The notes: generated from the letters alone by a model not told the origin. A stretch of 33,415 nucleotides of DNA from an uncultured Frankiales bacterium (GCA_946479905.1 CAMLIA010000025.1:1-33415); one strand, 5' to 3'. Shown: positions 6,742 through 15,975, numbered from the stretch's first letter. Made by a program: numbers and translations.

Positions 6742-7562
6742 GAGGGTCCTCCGGCCTTCGTGGGGCGGTAGAACGACGTCCGTCCCACCTGCACCCTTTC
6801 CCATCCGTCATCGAGACCGTACGTGGTCTCCGCACCGCCCAGGAACAGCACACCACCGGGCGCGAGGACCCGGCTCACCTGGGCCAGCACCTGCCGCTTG
6901 GCGTCCACGTCGAAGTAGATGAGCACGTTGCGGAGCAGCACCACGTCCATCTGCGGCAGCGACGGCCAGGGGCGCGCGAGGTTCAGCTGCCGGAACTCCA
7001 CGCGGCCGCGCAGCTCGTCCTTGACGTGGTACTCCGCACCGGAGCGCTCGAACCAGCGGACGAGCTTCGCTGCCGGCAGTCCGCGGTTGACCTCGAGCTG
7101 GCTGAAGCGCCCGGCCGCGGCGCGGGCGAGCACGTCGCGGGACAGGTCGGTGGCGAGGATCGTCACGTCCGGCACGTGGGAGAAGTGCTCGGCGACCAGC
7201 ATGGCCAGGCTGTACGCCTCCTGTCCGGTCGAGGCGGCTGCGGACCACAGCCGCAGCCGCCGGCCGTGGTTGGCGGCGATGGCAGCCGGCAGCACGGTGT
7301 CACGCAGCGCCTCGAAGGGGTGCACGTCGCGGAAGAAGGAGGTCTCGTTCGTGGTCATCGCCTGGACCACGTCGTCGCGCAGCGACGCCGACGCTCCCGG
7401 CAGCCGGTCGATGAGCGCGGCCACCGACGACAGGCCCTCTCGCTCGGCGACCGGCGCCAGTCGTGCCTCGACGAGGTACTCCTTGCCGGGGCTGAGCGAG
7501 ATGGCGCTCTCGACGCGCACGAGCTGCTGCACGTAGGCGAACGCCGCCGGGGTCAGGGCCAC
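6738..7562 (-). CDS. cheR: CheR-type chemoreceptor methyltransferase
   Basis: A 274-residue protein with an N-terminal all-helical CheR domain (MTTNETSFFRDVHPFEAL, residues 70-85) and a C-terminal SAM-binding domain (LRLWSAAASTGQEAYSLAM, then DVVLLRNVLIYFD and LAPGGVLFLGGAE). It methylates glutamates on the signalling helices of the MCP encoded at the start of the operon, giving adaptation. GTG 7562 starts two bases after the CheB stop. There are no tetratricopeptide repeats such as WspC carries, and the MCP has no NWETF-type tether, so this is a tether-independent CheR. Motif content and length are standard for the family. Confidence 0.93.
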   Translation of the reverse strand: MALTPAAFAYVQQLVRVESAISLSPGKEYLVEARLAPVAEREGLSSVAALIDRLPGASASLRDDVVQAMTTNETSFFRDVHPFEALRDTVLPAAIAANHGRRLRLWSAAASTGQEAYSLAMLVAEHFSHVPDVTILATDLSRDVLARAAAGRFSQLEVNRGLPAAKLVRWFERSGAEYHVKDELRGRVEFRQLNLARPWPSLPQMDVVLLRNVLIYFDVDAKRQVLAQVSRVLAPGGVLFLGGAETTYGLDDGWERVQVGRTSFYRPTKAGGPS

Positions 7563-7564
7563 CG

Positions 7565-8614
7565 TCAGCGCCCGGCTGCCACGCGGCGCGTGATCTCGGG
7601 ACCCAGCTCGTCCAGGGGCAGCTGGGCATCGGCGAGGCCCGCCTCGACGACCGCGAGCGGCATGCTGGCGATGACGGCCGTCGCCGGGTCCTGCACGAGG
7701 ACGTGCCCGCCCGCCTCCCGGACCGCCGCGCAGCCGCGCAGGGCGTCCCGACCCATGCCGGTGAGCACGACGCCGAGCACGCCGCCTCCGTAGACCTCCG
7801 CGGCGGTGCGGAACAGCACGTCGGCGGCGGGACGGCAGAAGTTCTCCGGCGGGCCGTCGTCCAGCGCCAGCCGGACGCACCCGTCCTCCTCCACCACCGC
7901 GAGGTGCCGGCCCCCCTGGGCGAGGTACACGTGCCCGGGGCGCAGCTGCTCCCCGTCGACCGCCTCGCTCACGGCTATCGGCGCGGACCGGTCGAGCCGC
8001 TGGGCGAGCAGCCGCGTGAACACCGGAGGCATGTGCTGCACGACCAGCACCGGCACCCGCAGGGCAGCGGGCAGGCCACGGACCAGCCGGTCCAGCGCGT
8101 CCGGCCCGCCCGTGGACACGCCCACCACCACGGCTGCGACCTTCGACGCCTTCGGCCGGCGGACCGGTTCCGCCGGCACGGCGGCCCGGCGCGGGGCGGC
8201 GAGCTCGAGCAGCAGCGGCGCGAGCCGCTCCGCGACGTAGGCCTCGGCATCGGTGAGCGAGCTCTCGCTGGGCTTGACGACGAAGTCGGTGGCGCCGAGG
8301 GACATGGCCTGCAGCGTCTGCTGCGCGAGCCGCTCGTCGATGTGGCTGAACAGGACGACGGGAAGGTCGGGTGCGATCCGGCGGATCTCGGTGAGGGTGC
8401 CGAACCCGTCGAGCTCCGGCATCTCGACGTCGAGCACGACCGCGTCCGGCCGCAGCGACGCGACCTTGGCCAGACCGAGCCGGCCGTTGGTGGCGGAACC
8501 GGCGACCGCGATGCCGGGGTACCGCTCGAGCGCTCGTACGACGATGCGCCGCAGCACCACGGAGTCGTCGACGACCAGCACCCGGACGTCCTGCGCCGGT
8601 CGCCCGGCGGTCAT
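7565..8614 (-). CDS. cheB: CheB: response-regulator methylesterase
   Basis: A 349-residue protein with an N-terminal receiver (acidic DD at 16-17, phosphoacceptor D62 in VVLDVEMPELDG, Lys in FVVKPS) and a C-terminal methylesterase domain. The catalytic triad is visible as S167 (GVSTGG), H194 (VVQHMPP) and D290 (GMGRDAL). It removes methyl groups, and deamidates glutamines, on the chemoreceptor once phosphorylated by CheA. The ATG overlaps the CheY stop by one base (TGATG on the minus strand). Because this CheA lacks a P2 docking domain, CheB must find CheA directly. Confidence 0.95.
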   Translation of the reverse strand: MTAGRPAQDVRVLVVDDSVVLRRIVVRALERYPGIAVAGSATNGRLGLAKVASLRPDAVVLDVEMPELDGFGTLTEIRRIAPDLPVVLFSHIDERLAQQTLQAMSLGATDFVVKPSESSLTDAEAYVAERLAPLLLELAAPRRAAVPAEPVRRPKASKVAAVVVGVSTGGPDALDRLVRGLPAALRVPVLVVQHMPPVFTRLLAQRLDRSAPIAVSEAVDGEQLRPGHVYLAQGGRHLAVVEEDGCVRLALDDGPPENFCRPAADVLFRTAAEVYGGGVLGVVLTGMGRDALRGCAAVREAGGHVLVQDPATAVIASMPLAVVEAGLADAQLPLDELGPEITRRVAAGR

Positions 8615-8982
8615 CAGAGCTCGAACCCCAGCATCATCAGCTTGTCGAGGATGGCTTCCTTGCTGAACGGCTTCATGACGTACTCGTCCGCGCCCGAGTC
8701 CAGGGCCCGGATCACCTGCGGCATCTCGGTCTCCGTGGTCACCATCACGATCTTCGCCGGGCAGGAGTAGGGAGGCCGGCGGACCGCCTCGAGGAACTCG
8801 ATGCCGGTCATGGTGGGCATGTTCCAGTCGACGAGGATCAGCTCGGGCGACAGGCCCTCGTCGAGCAGCGCCAGGGCCTGTGACCCGTCTCCGGCCTCGG
8901 ACACGTCGAACCCGAGGTCCCGGAGCATGCGCCCGAGGATGAGCCGCATCGCGCGGGAGTCGTCGATGACGAGGGACTGCAA
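8614..8982 (-). CDS. cheY: CheY-type single-domain response regulator
   Basis: A 122-residue receiver with the acidic pair D7-D8, phosphoacceptor D52 (ILVDWNMPTMTG), T82/T83 and K104 (YVMKPFSKEA). It is the diffusible output or phosphate sink of CheA. The start is a TTG at 8982 with AGGAG eight bases upstream; no better in-frame start exists. With a REC-GGDEF protein in the same operon, CheY may control a second output such as a motor, or act as a sink. No flagellar switch gene is in view to distinguish these. Confidence 0.93.
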   Translation of the reverse strand: MQSLVIDDSRAMRLILGRMLRDLGFDVSEAGDGSQALALLDEGLSPELILVDWNMPTMTGIEFLEAVRRPPYSCPAKIVMVTTETEMPQVIRALDSGADEYVMKPFSKEAILDKLMMLGFEL

Positions 8983-9006
8983 GGCGTCTGCTCCTAGGTC
9001 CGGGCT

Positions 9007-9429
9007 CTACAGGGCGAGCACGAGATCGGGATCGAGCACGAGAAGCAGCGCCGACTCCAGCTGGTAGGCGCCGGTCACGAGCCTACGGAGGGCCGGCGCG
9101 ACCGTCTCCGGCACGTCCTCCCGCGCCGTGTCCGGGACGGGCAGCACGTCGCCCATCTCGTCCACGACGAGACTGGCCGGCTCGCCGTCCGCGGAGACCA
9201 CGACGTGCACGCGTGACCGCCCCTCAGGAGGGGGTGGGAGGCCGAGCGACTCCCTGACGTCGACGGCGACGACGATCCTGCCCCGCAGGTTGATCAGGCC
9301 GCTCACCTCGGTCGGGGCGAGCGGCACCGGGACGACCTGCTCGACGTCGACGACCTCCTCCACGGCAGAGACGGGCAGCCCCAGGAGCAGGTCGCCGACC
9401 CGGAAGGTCGCGAGCAGGACCTCGCTCAC
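9007..9429 (-). CDS. cheW: CheW coupling protein
   Basis: A 140-residue CheW-fold protein (LLATFRVGDLLLGLPVSAVEEV, then GLINLRGRIVVAVDVRESLGL). It couples the receptor tip to the P5 domain of CheA in the signalling array. The GTG start at 9429 overlaps the CheA stop (GTGA). A 24-base gap with the CheY Shine-Dalgarno follows. CheA carries an additional CheW-like domain, so the array may use both. Confidence 0.93.
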   Translation of the reverse strand: MSEVLLATFRVGDLLLGLPVSAVEEVVDVEQVVPVPLAPTEVSGLINLRGRIVVAVDVRESLGLPPPPEGRSRVHVVVSADGEPASLVVDEMGDVLPVPDTAREDVPETVAPALRRLVTGAYQLESALLLVLDPDLVLAL

Positions 9430-11543
9430 GAACGCGTTCCGAGGGCGGATGCCGAGACCAGGGCCTCGACGTCGAGCAGCTCCGTGACCCGCCCGTGGAC
9501 GACGATGCAGGCCTCGACGCCGGGGCGGCTCGCCGGCTGCGGTGGTACGCCAGGCTCCTGGACCATGTCGTCGATCGAGGCGACCACGAAGCCGACCGGT
9601 CCGACCGAGGTGTTGCAGACGATGGCGGGCAGCTGGTCGGACTGGCCCTGCACCTGAGGGGCCCGCTCGACCTCGCGCCGCTCGGGCAGCAGGTCGGCCA
9701 CCCGCACCAGCGGGAGCAGGGCGTCGCGGTACTGCACGACGTCCGCGTCGCCGGAGCGCTCCACGTCCCTCGGGGCGAAGCTCTCGAGCCGCCGGATCGC
9801 CGAGATCCGCACCGCCAGCCGGCCGCCGTCAGGGGCCGTGGCCAGGAGCAGACCGGAGGAGGCGGCCGGACCCGCGTCGGTCTCGACGTCGCCGCTCTCA
9901 GCGCCCGTCTGGGCGATGCCGCTCGAGGCGGCCACCGCGAGCAGGTCGAGGATGAGGCAGGGGGTGCCGTCACCGAGGACCGTCGCGCCCGCGAAGGCGC
10001 CGATCCGTCGCAGCAGCCTGGGGAGCGGCTTGACCACGGCGTCGATGGTGTCGACCACCTCGTCGACGACCACCCCGAAGCGCCGACCGTCGGTCTCGAC
10101 GAGCACGACGACCAGGCCGGCCCGGTCGGACCTCTCGCTCGCGATCTGCAGCTGCTGGCCGAGCTCCACGAGCGGGACGAGGCGGCCGCGAAGCCGCAGC
10201 AGCCGGGCGCCCTCGACGTCGTCGACGTCGTCTGCGACCTGGGCCGCGTCCAGCTGCACCACCTCCCGGACGTGGACCTGGGGGATCGCGAAGCGCGTCC
10301 CCCCGCACCACGTCACGAGGACCGGCATGATGGCCAGCGTCAGCGGCACGTTCAGGCGGAACAGCGAGCCCTGCCCCGGGACGCTGGAGACGTCGACGCT
10401 GCCACCGACCTGCTCCACGGCGGCCCGGACGACGTCCATGCCGACACCTCGGCCGGAGACGCTGCTGACCTCCTCGCGCGTCGAGATGCCCGCGCGGAAC
10501 ATCAGGTCGAGGGCTTCCGGCTCCGACAGCGCCGCGGCGGCGTCCTCGGTCAGGACCCCGTCGGCGACAGCCCTGCGGACGAGGCCGGCCGGATCGACCC
10601 CCCTCCCGTCGTCGGAGACCTCGACGTGCACGCGCCCGCCCTCGTGGAAGGCACGGATCCGCACCGTCCCCACCGGCGGCTTCCCGGCGGCCACCCGCTC
10701 CTCCGGCAGCTCGATGCCGTGGTCGACCGCGTTGCGGACGAGGTGCAGGAGCGGGTCGCGGAGCGCCTCGTTGACGGCCTTGTCGACCCCGACGTCCTCC
10801 CCCTCGAGCTCGACCCGGACCTGCTTGCCCAAGGAGGTGGCGAGGTCGCGCGCGATGCGACGGTGCTTGCCCGTGATCGTGCCGATCGGCTGCAGGCGCG
10901 CCGTCATGACGCTCGCCTGCAGCTCGCCGGCGACGGCCCGGAGCTCGCGGTACGGAGCCGTCAGCGGGCCGTCGTCGTCCTCCGCGGCGAGCTCGCCGAT
11001 CCGGTTGCGCGTCAGGACCAGCTCACCGACGAGGTTCATGAGGGTGTCCAGCACCGCCACCTCGACCCGTACCGAGCTCTCCGCCGACGGGAGGGCTGTC
11101 GGGTCCTCCCGGGCCGTGGTCGGCGCCTCGGCGGCCGGCGCGGAGAGCGGCGCGGCGACCGTCGGCAGGTAGTGCCGCAGCTCAGCCGTGAGGGCCGTGT
11201 GCTCCTCCGCCGGCTCGGCCTTGGTCGTCTCGATCACGCCGAGCACGGTGCGCACGGTGTCCACCAGCCGGAGGAGGGTGGTGGTGAGCTCAGGGGTCAG
11301 GGCCAGCTCGTGGCTGCGGAGCGCACCGAGGACGTCCTCGCCGGCGTGCGCCAGGGCCTCCAGCCGGCTCAGGCCCAGGAAGCCGCAGGTGCCCTTGAGG
11401 GTGTGCACCACCCGGAAGACCCTGGCCAGCAGCTCGTCGTCGCCCGGTCGGCTCTCCAGCAGCACGAGGTCCCGGTCGAGCTGGTCGAGGTTCTCGCGGC
11501 TCTCCTCCAGGAAGGCGAGCAGGATCTCCTCGTCCTCGTTCAC
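9426..11543 (-). CDS. cheA: CheA histidine kinase, P1-P3-P4-P5 with a second CheW-like domain, no P2
   Basis: A 705-residue kinase. P1 (1-128) has the phosphorylated H47 in [12 protein letters not shown] Pro/Ala/Thr-rich linker (129-155) occupies the place of P2, which is missing. P3 (156-215) has the [14 protein letters not shown] dimerisation helix. P4 (216-400) has the N-box [12 protein letters not shown] (N271, H275), G1 DDGRG (311-315) and G2 GRGVGMD (364-370). P5 (402-535) is the regulatory CheW-like domain. A linker and a further CheW-like domain (563-695, [20 protein letters not shown] onward to [15 protein letters not shown]) follow. It phosphorylates CheY, CheB and probably the REC-GGDEF protein. 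The GTG start overlaps the MCP stop. There is no C-terminal receiver, unlike WspE. Confidence 0.94.
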   Translation of the reverse strand: MNEDEEILLAFLEESRENLDQLDRDLVLLESRPGDDELLARVFRVVHTLKGTCGFLGLSRLEALAHAGEDVLGALRSHELALTPELTTTLLRLVDTVRTVLGVIETTKAEPAEEHTALTAELRHYLPTVAAPLSAPAAEAPTTAREDPTALPSAESSVRVEVAVLDTLMNLVGELVLTRNRIGELAAEDDDGPLTAPYRELRAVAGELQASVMTARLQPIGTITGKHRRIARDLATSLGKQVRVELEGEDVGVDKAVNEALRDPLLHLVRNAVDHGIELPEERVAAGKPPVGTVRIRAFHEGGRVHVEVSDDGRGVDPAGLVRRAVADGVLTEDAAAALSEPEALDLMFRAGISTREEVSSVSGRGVGMDVVRAAVEQVGGSVDVSSVPGQGSLFRLNVPLTLAIMPVLVTWCGGTRFAIPQVHVREVVQLDAAQVADDVDDVEGARLLRLRGRLVPLVELGQQLQIASERSDRAGLVVVLVETDGRRFGVVVDEVVDTIDAVVKPLPRLLRRIGAFAGATVLGDGTPCLILDLLAVAASSGIAQTGAESGDVETDAGPAASSGLLLATAPDGGRLAVRISAIRRLESFAPRDVERSGDADVVQYRDALLPLVRVADLLPERREVERAPQVQGQSDQLPAIVCNTSVGPVGFVVASIDDMVQEPGVPPQPASRPGVEACIVVHGRVTELLDVEALVSASALGTRS

Positions 11544-13174
11544 CTCTGGCCGCCCCCGGCGGTCTCGAGCCGGAAGCGCCCGACCAGCTCGAGCAGCTCG
11601 GTCGACAGCCGGGCGAGCTGCTCGGCCGCGCGATGCGTCTCGTTGGCGCCCTGCGTGGTCGTCCGCGCCGACTCAGCGACCCCGCTGATGTTGCGGGCGA
11701 TCTCGCCCGAGCCCTGCGCGGCCTCGGTGACGCTGCGCCCGATCTCGTTGGTGGTCGCGGCCTGCTCCTCCACCGCGGCGGCGATGACGGTCTGGATGTC
11801 GTTGATCTGCTGGATGATCGCCGTGATCTGGCCGATGGCCTCGACGGCGTCGCGGGTGTCGTCCTGGATCGTGGCGATCTTGCGGCTGATCTCCTCGCTC
11901 GACCCTGCCGTCCGCCGGGCGAGCTCCTTGACCTCGCTGGCCACGACGGCGAAGCCCTTGCCGACCTCACCCGCGCGGGCCGCCTCGATGGTGGCGTTCA
12001 GGGCGAGCAGGTTGGTCTGCTCGGCGATGGCCGTGATGACCTTGACCACCTCGCCGATCTCGGCGGAGCTGCTGCCGAGGCGGAGCACGGTCGCGTTGGT
12101 CGTCTCGGCCGCTGCCACCGCCTGGGCGGCGACCCGGGCGGCCTCGCTGGTGTTCTTGGCGATCTCGCTGATGCTCGCCCCGAGCTCCTCGGCGCCGGCA
12201 GCCACGGACTGGACGTTGCCGGACACCTGCTCGGCCGCGGCCGAGACGGCGTCGGACTGCACGGCCGTCTCCTCGGCGGTCGAGCTCATCTGCTGGCTGA
12301 CCGCGGAGAGCTCCTCCGACGCGGACGACAGCGTCGTCGAGCTCGCCGAGATCCCCGCCACCGTCTGCGACATCCGCTCGAGCGTCTCGTTCAGGGCGAC
12401 GCCCATCTGGCCGACCTCGTCCTGCGCGTTGTCGTGCAGCCGGCCCCTGAGGTCGCCCGCTGCGACCTCGCGCAGCAGGGAGACCGTACGGCGCAGGGGG
12501 CGGGTCAGCGACCGCGTGATGAGGACGGCCAGCACGACGGCGAGCAGCAGGGCCAGCGCCCCGACGGTGAGCGTCACCGTCCGGCTGCGAGCGGACACGT
12601 CCGAGGCCCTCTTGATGCTCGCGGCCGCGTCCTTGTTCGTGCGCTTCTCCAGCCGGTCGGCCGCGGCGACGATCCGGTCGAAGAGGGTCAGCTCCTCGCC
12701 CAGCACCAGGTCGTTCGCCTGGTCCGCCGCCTTCGTCGTGTGCTGGCGGTAGAGGGCGACGACCTGGTCGTCCACGGTCATGAAGCGGTCGAAGTCCGTG
12801 CGCAGCGCGTCGATGTCGCGCTTGTCCTCCGCGGCGACGGAGCTCGCCTGGGCGATGTCGAGCTCGGCACCGAACGCGTGCGCGGAGTCGAGGAAGCGCT
12901 TGCGACTCCCCTTGCTGTCATCGATCGGGCTGCCGGGGGACCGGACGGCGTCGAACCCGTACGCGGTCTGCCAGCCGTTGAAGTCGGCGGCGAGGTACTT
13001 CAGCTGGGCGACATCGCCCAGCGCACCGATGTCGTGCCCGAGGTCCTTGGCGGACGACTCCTGCCGCGCGCTGCCCCACAACCCGACCACAGCGACGGCG
13101 ACGAGCAGCAGGGCCACCAGCCCGAAGGCCGCGCCCAGCCGCTGCCCGACGCGAGAGTCCCGCACCCAACCCAT
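11540..13174 (-). CDS. Methyl-accepting chemotaxis protein, first gene of the operon
   Basis: A 544-residue transmembrane receptor: TM1 (13-34), an extracytoplasmic helical sensor region (35-198, including [17 protein letters not shown]), TM2 (199-220), HAMP (221-273) and a long cytoplasmic coiled coil with the conserved hairpin tip near [19 protein letters not shown] (385-403). The sensor looks like an all-helical four-helix bundle; its ligand is unknown. The C-terminus ([11 protein letters not shown]) has no CheR-binding pentapeptide. ATG 13174 is chosen because AGGAG precedes it. It is the only receptor in view and is co-transcribed with the whole signalling set, so it is probably the dedicated input. 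Confidence 0.93.
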   Translation of the reverse strand: MGWVRDSRVGQRLGAAFGLVALLLVAVAVVGLWGSARQESSAKDLGHDIGALGDVAQLKYLAADFNGWQTAYGFDAVRSPGSPIDDSKGSRKRFLDSAHAFGAELDIAQASSVAAEDKRDIDALRTDFDRFMTVDDQVVALYRQHTTKAADQANDLVLGEELTLFDRIVAAADRLEKRTNKDAAASIKRASDVSARSRTVTLTVGALALLLAVVLAVLITRSLTRPLRRTVSLLREVAAGDLRGRLHDNAQDEVGQMGVALNETLERMSQTVAGISASSTTLSSASEELSAVSQQMSSTAEETAVQSDAVSAAAEQVSGNVQSVAAGAEELGASISEIAKNTSEAARVAAQAVAAAETTNATVLRLGSSSAEIGEVVKVITAIAEQTNLLALNATIEAARAGEVGKGFAVVASEVKELARRTAGSSEEISRKIATIQDDTRDAVEAIGQITAIIQQINDIQTVIAAAVEEQAATTNEIGRSVTEAAQGSGEIARNISGVAESARTTTQGANETHRAAEQLARLSTELLELVGRFRLETAGGGQR

Positions 13175-13340
13175 CCCGATCTCCTGACGTCGGTCATGGC
13201 TTTCCGCCGCAACGTACCGCCGGTGCTGCTGCGCCTCCGGCACGCGACGATCTTCGGCGAGCCGACTCGCGGAGCCCCGCTTCCCGCAGGGGCGGCGGCT
13301 CTGCAACGCTGTACCCCGGGACACCCTCCGACGACAGGGA

Positions 13341-14255
13341 GTGAGCCGGTTGCTGACGGGCGCCACGGCGGCGACGCTGGCCGCTGACGTCCTGCTCCGG
13401 ACGTCCGCGCTGGTCGTGCTCGTCGATGACCGGGGCCGCATCGTCGACGCCAACCCGGCGACCCTCGCCCTGACGGGGCGCCCCGCCCAGGACGTCGTGG
13501 GGCAGGAGGCCGGCACCGCGCTGTGCGCGCCGAAGGAGGCGGTGGAGTTCGTGCGCGTGCTGCGCATGGTGGGCCGCACCGGGGAGGCGCGGGTCCACGA
13601 GCACGACCTGCCCAGCCGCCCCGGGGACGACGGGCTGGTGAGGAGCCGGACCAGCATCGCCTGGACGACGGCGCCCGTCCGCGACGACCCGGCCCTGCTG
13701 GCCTGCGTCGGGGTCGACGTCAGCGAGGCGCGCTCGGCCGCAGACGACCTGCTCGCCCGGTCCCGGACCGACGACCTGACCGGGCTGGCGAACCGCGCCC
13801 ACCTGCTGCACAAGCTCGAGAAGATGGCGGGCAGCGGCGCGCTGGTGCTGTTCTGCGACCTCAACGGGTTCAAGGAGGTCAACGACAAGTTCGGTCACGC
13901 CGCCGGCGACCGGGTGCTCGTCGAGGTGGCGCGCCGCCTCAAGCTGGCCGTGCGCGGCGAGGACCTGGTCGCGAGGCTCGGCGGGGACGAGTTCGTCGTC
14001 CTCGCTCCCCCGCACCCGACGGCGAGCCCGGAGGGGCTGACGCGTCGCGTCATCGGTGCGATGCGACAGCCGATGCTGCTGGGCGACGGCATCGTGGTCG
14101 TGGTGGGGGTGTCGGTGGGCACCGCGGAGATGAAGCCGGGCCAGGACCCGCTCACCGTGCTGCAGCACGCGGACGCGCAGATGTACACCGCGAAGTCGCT
14201 GCGCGGCACCGGCGCCGGCCGGCGCTCCGAGCCCCCGCGAGCCGACCAGCAGTAA
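13341..14255 (+). CDS. PAS-GGDEF diguanylate cyclase
   Basis: A 304-residue soluble protein: a PAS domain (about 18-130, [26 protein letters not shown]) and a GGDEF domain (138-295) with [23 protein letters not shown] and an intact GGDEF motif (214-218). Here the I-site is present: R205-G-E-D208 sits exactly five residues before the motif, so the enzyme should be product-inhibited. It is divergent from the chemosensory operon across 166 bases and probably supplies c-di-GMP to the same circuit. The GTG at 13341 directly abuts its AGGGA, so the in-frame TTG at 13350, eight bases from GGAG, may be the true start. Confidence 0.9.
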   Translation: MSRLLTGATAATLAADVLLRTSALVVLVDDRGRIVDANPATLALTGRPAQDVVGQEAGTALCAPKEAVEFVRVLRMVGRTGEARVHEHDLPSRPGDDGLVRSRTSIAWTTAPVRDDPALLACVGVDVSEARSAADDLLARSRTDDLTGLANRAHLLHKLEKMAGSGALVLFCDLNGFKEVNDKFGHAAGDRVLVEVARRLKLAVRGEDLVARLGGDEFVVLAPPHPTASPEGLTRRVIGAMRQPMLLGDGIVVVVGVSVGTAEMKPGQDPLTVLQHADAQMYTAKSLRGTGAGRRSEPPRADQQ

Positions 14256-14257
14256 CC

Positions 14258-14307
14258 GTCCGGTACCGGACAGTTGGGCTGGAACCGGGCCGTGTCCGCC
14301 CTAGCGT
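14258..14307 (+). promoter_or_regulatory. Palindrome and candidate promoter of the DUF6345-like gene
   Basis: A perfect 14-bp palindrome GTCCGGTACCGGAC lies at 14258-14271, two bases after the previous stop. Downstream, GGAACC (14281-14286) and TAGCGT (14302-14307) could form an ECF-type -35 and a -10. The palindrome is a candidate operator. The start codon follows at 14344 after CAGGAG. Confidence 0.35.
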
Positions 14308-14343
14308 GTGCGCTCCCTCGACACGGAAGTCAGGAGACGACCC

Positions 14344-15906
14344 ATGCCAGAACCCAAGCCAGGACTGCACCTCAAGCTCAACCAGATCCCGCCGATCGGA
14401 CGACCGGTCCCGATCGTGCAGACGCGGCCGATCGACACCGGCCACGACTTCGTACGCGCCCAGGTCCAGCGGCTCGCACCGCACGCGGAGACCCGCGAGC
14501 TGCGCGACGGCCGCGCCGCCTTCTACGACGGCGAGCGCCTCGTCGGCTTCGCCGACCCGACCACAGGGCAGTCGCACCTCGTCCCGCTGCTGGAGGGCCT
14601 TCAGCGCGAGAAGACGCTGCGCACCCCGGCGAGCCAGGGCGCCCGGCGGCTCATCGCCGAGGAGGCGCAGCTGTTCGGCGAGGGCTCGCGGGTCCAGGCC
14701 GCTGCGCCGATCCAGCTGCTCACCTCGAACATCACCCAGCGCGGGACCCGCACGGACCCTGCCGCGGTGCTCGCCACCGTGAAGCTCAACCGGCAGGTCA
14801 ACGGCCTGCCGGTGTACGGGCCGGGGTCGAGCGCCTCGGCCTCCTACTCGCGCAACGGGCTCGAGGGCTTCCACCACCGCTGGTCCACGACGCAGGTCAG
14901 CCGCGACAAGGTCGAGGCCCTCGCTCCCAAGCTGATCCGCGACCGGCTCGCCGAGCACGTGGGCGACCTGGCGGACACCCGAGCCGTCCACCTGATGGAC
15001 GCCACCCGGGCCTACTACGACGACGGGTCCGGCACCCTGCAGCCGGTCTACCGCTACCGGGTCAGCACGCCCTCGCCGGACGGCGTGACCGCTCCCGGGA
15101 TGCTGGTCGGCTACCTGCCGATCGGCGAGCCGGTCGGGATCCTGCCCGCCCTGACGCCGGAGGTGACGGTGTTCCCGACGGAGACCCTCGCGGCCGGCAA
15201 CGTGCCGACGACGGGGGACATCCGGGTCGGCCGCTACGTCGTCCGCGAGGACAACGCGGGCTGGGTCGCGAGCGCCAACGCCTTCTGGGACAGCCTGAAC
15301 TTCCCGTTCAGCAGCACCAGGTTCCAGAACGCCCAGTACTACTGGGCGGAGCCGCGGCTGTTCCTCGACGACAAGGACAGCTTCGTCAACGCGGTGCACC
15401 TGGCACTGACCGAGGTGCACGGCAACTGGGGGCTGTTCTCGACGTACAAGAACTACGGCGACCTGGTCCACCTCGCCGACATCCCGAGCAGCGGCTACGG
15501 CGGCGACGCCGCCGGCCAGCTGGCCTACTGGATCCTGCACTCCTGCGAGGTGATCCCGACCAGCACCGACGAGAAGACCTCGTACGACGTGTGGTGGAAC
15601 GTCTTCAACGGGCTGCACGCCGCCATGGGCTACCGCACGGAGATGTGGATCAACGACCAGGTCTCGAGCCTGTTCGGGCTGCTGCTGTCCCTCGGCGCCC
15701 CCGTGGTGTCCTCCTGGCTGTCGACCGTCATCCACGACAACGACTACCAGAACGGCGACACCTACTACGACGACAACCGGAACATGACGGAGCCGATGGG
15801 CCGGCCGTCGGCCATCGCGGTGACCGGCCACGGCGACGACACCGTGACCATGGTGTCCCCGCTGCCCCGGCCCTCCTCGCTCACCGAGTGGTGGTACGAC
15901 AACTGA
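14344..15906 (+). CDS. Uncharacterised protein resembling DUF6345
   Basis: A 520-residue protein with no signal peptide or membrane segment. ATG 14344 has CAGGAG upstream. The N-terminal third contains KLNRQVNGLPVYGPGSS, which resembles the propeptide-like NGLPVFG motif of FTP/PepSY-type domains. The C-terminal third (about 300-500) is rich in Trp and Tyr and contains LTEVHGNWGLFST (H359-G360), YWILHSCEV (C401) and VWWNVFNGLHAAMGYRTE, a pattern I associate with DUF6345. A His-Gly followed by a hydrophobic strand and Cys is the layout of clan CD (caspase/gingipain-like) peptidases, so a cysteine-peptidase role is possible but unproven. It stands alone, with its own promoter and terminator, between the chemosensory and molybdoenzyme regions. 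Confidence 0.6.
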   Translation: MPEPKPGLHLKLNQIPPIGRPVPIVQTRPIDTGHDFVRAQVQRLAPHAETRELRDGRAAFYDGERLVGFADPTTGQSHLVPLLEGLQREKTLRTPASQGARRLIAEEAQLFGEGSRVQAAAPIQLLTSNITQRGTRTDPAAVLATVKLNRQVNGLPVYGPGSSASASYSRNGLEGFHHRWSTTQVSRDKVEALAPKLIRDRLAEHVGDLADTRAVHLMDATRAYYDDGSGTLQPVYRYRVSTPSPDGVTAPGMLVGYLPIGEPVGILPALTPEVTVFPTETLAAGNVPTTGDIRVGRYVVREDNAGWVASANAFWDSLNFPFSSTRFQNAQYYWAEPRLFLDDKDSFVNAVHLALTEVHGNWGLFSTYKNYGDLVHLADIPSSGYGGDAAGQLAYWILHSCEVIPTSTDEKTSYDVWWNVFNGLHAAMGYRTEMWINDQVSSLFGLLLSLGAPVVSSWLSTVIHDNDYQNGDTYYDDNRNMTEPMGRPSAIAVTGHGDDTVTMVSPLPRPSSLTEWWYDN

Positions 15907-15938
15907 CCTGACGCGCGACCTGACGCGACCAGGTGACC

Positions 15939-15975
15939 GCCGCCCTCCCCGCCGCAGCCCGGTGGGGAGGGCGGC
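15939..15975 (+). terminator. Intrinsic terminator after the DUF6345-like gene
   Basis: Perfect 12-bp stem GCCGCCCTCCCC / GGGGAGGGCGGC with a 13-base loop, 33 bases after the stop codon. There is no U-tract, as is common in high-GC actinobacteria. Just before it is a tandem GACCTGACGCG repeat (15904-15914 and 15917-15927) of unknown meaning. Confidence 0.75.

Noticed and set aside
9495..12752. A 1085-codon open frame on the plus strand opposite cheA and the receptor gene
   Set aside because: It is made of Arg/Asp/His/Gly-rich low-complexity sequence typical of the antisense frame of high-GC genes, has no domain, and lies opposite two unmistakable genes.
5360..13174. A standard flagellar chemotaxis operon
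   Set aside because: No fli, flh, flg or mot gene is in the window and the last cistron is a REC-GGDEF protein. Flagellar genes outside the window cannot be excluded, so CheY may still serve a motor.
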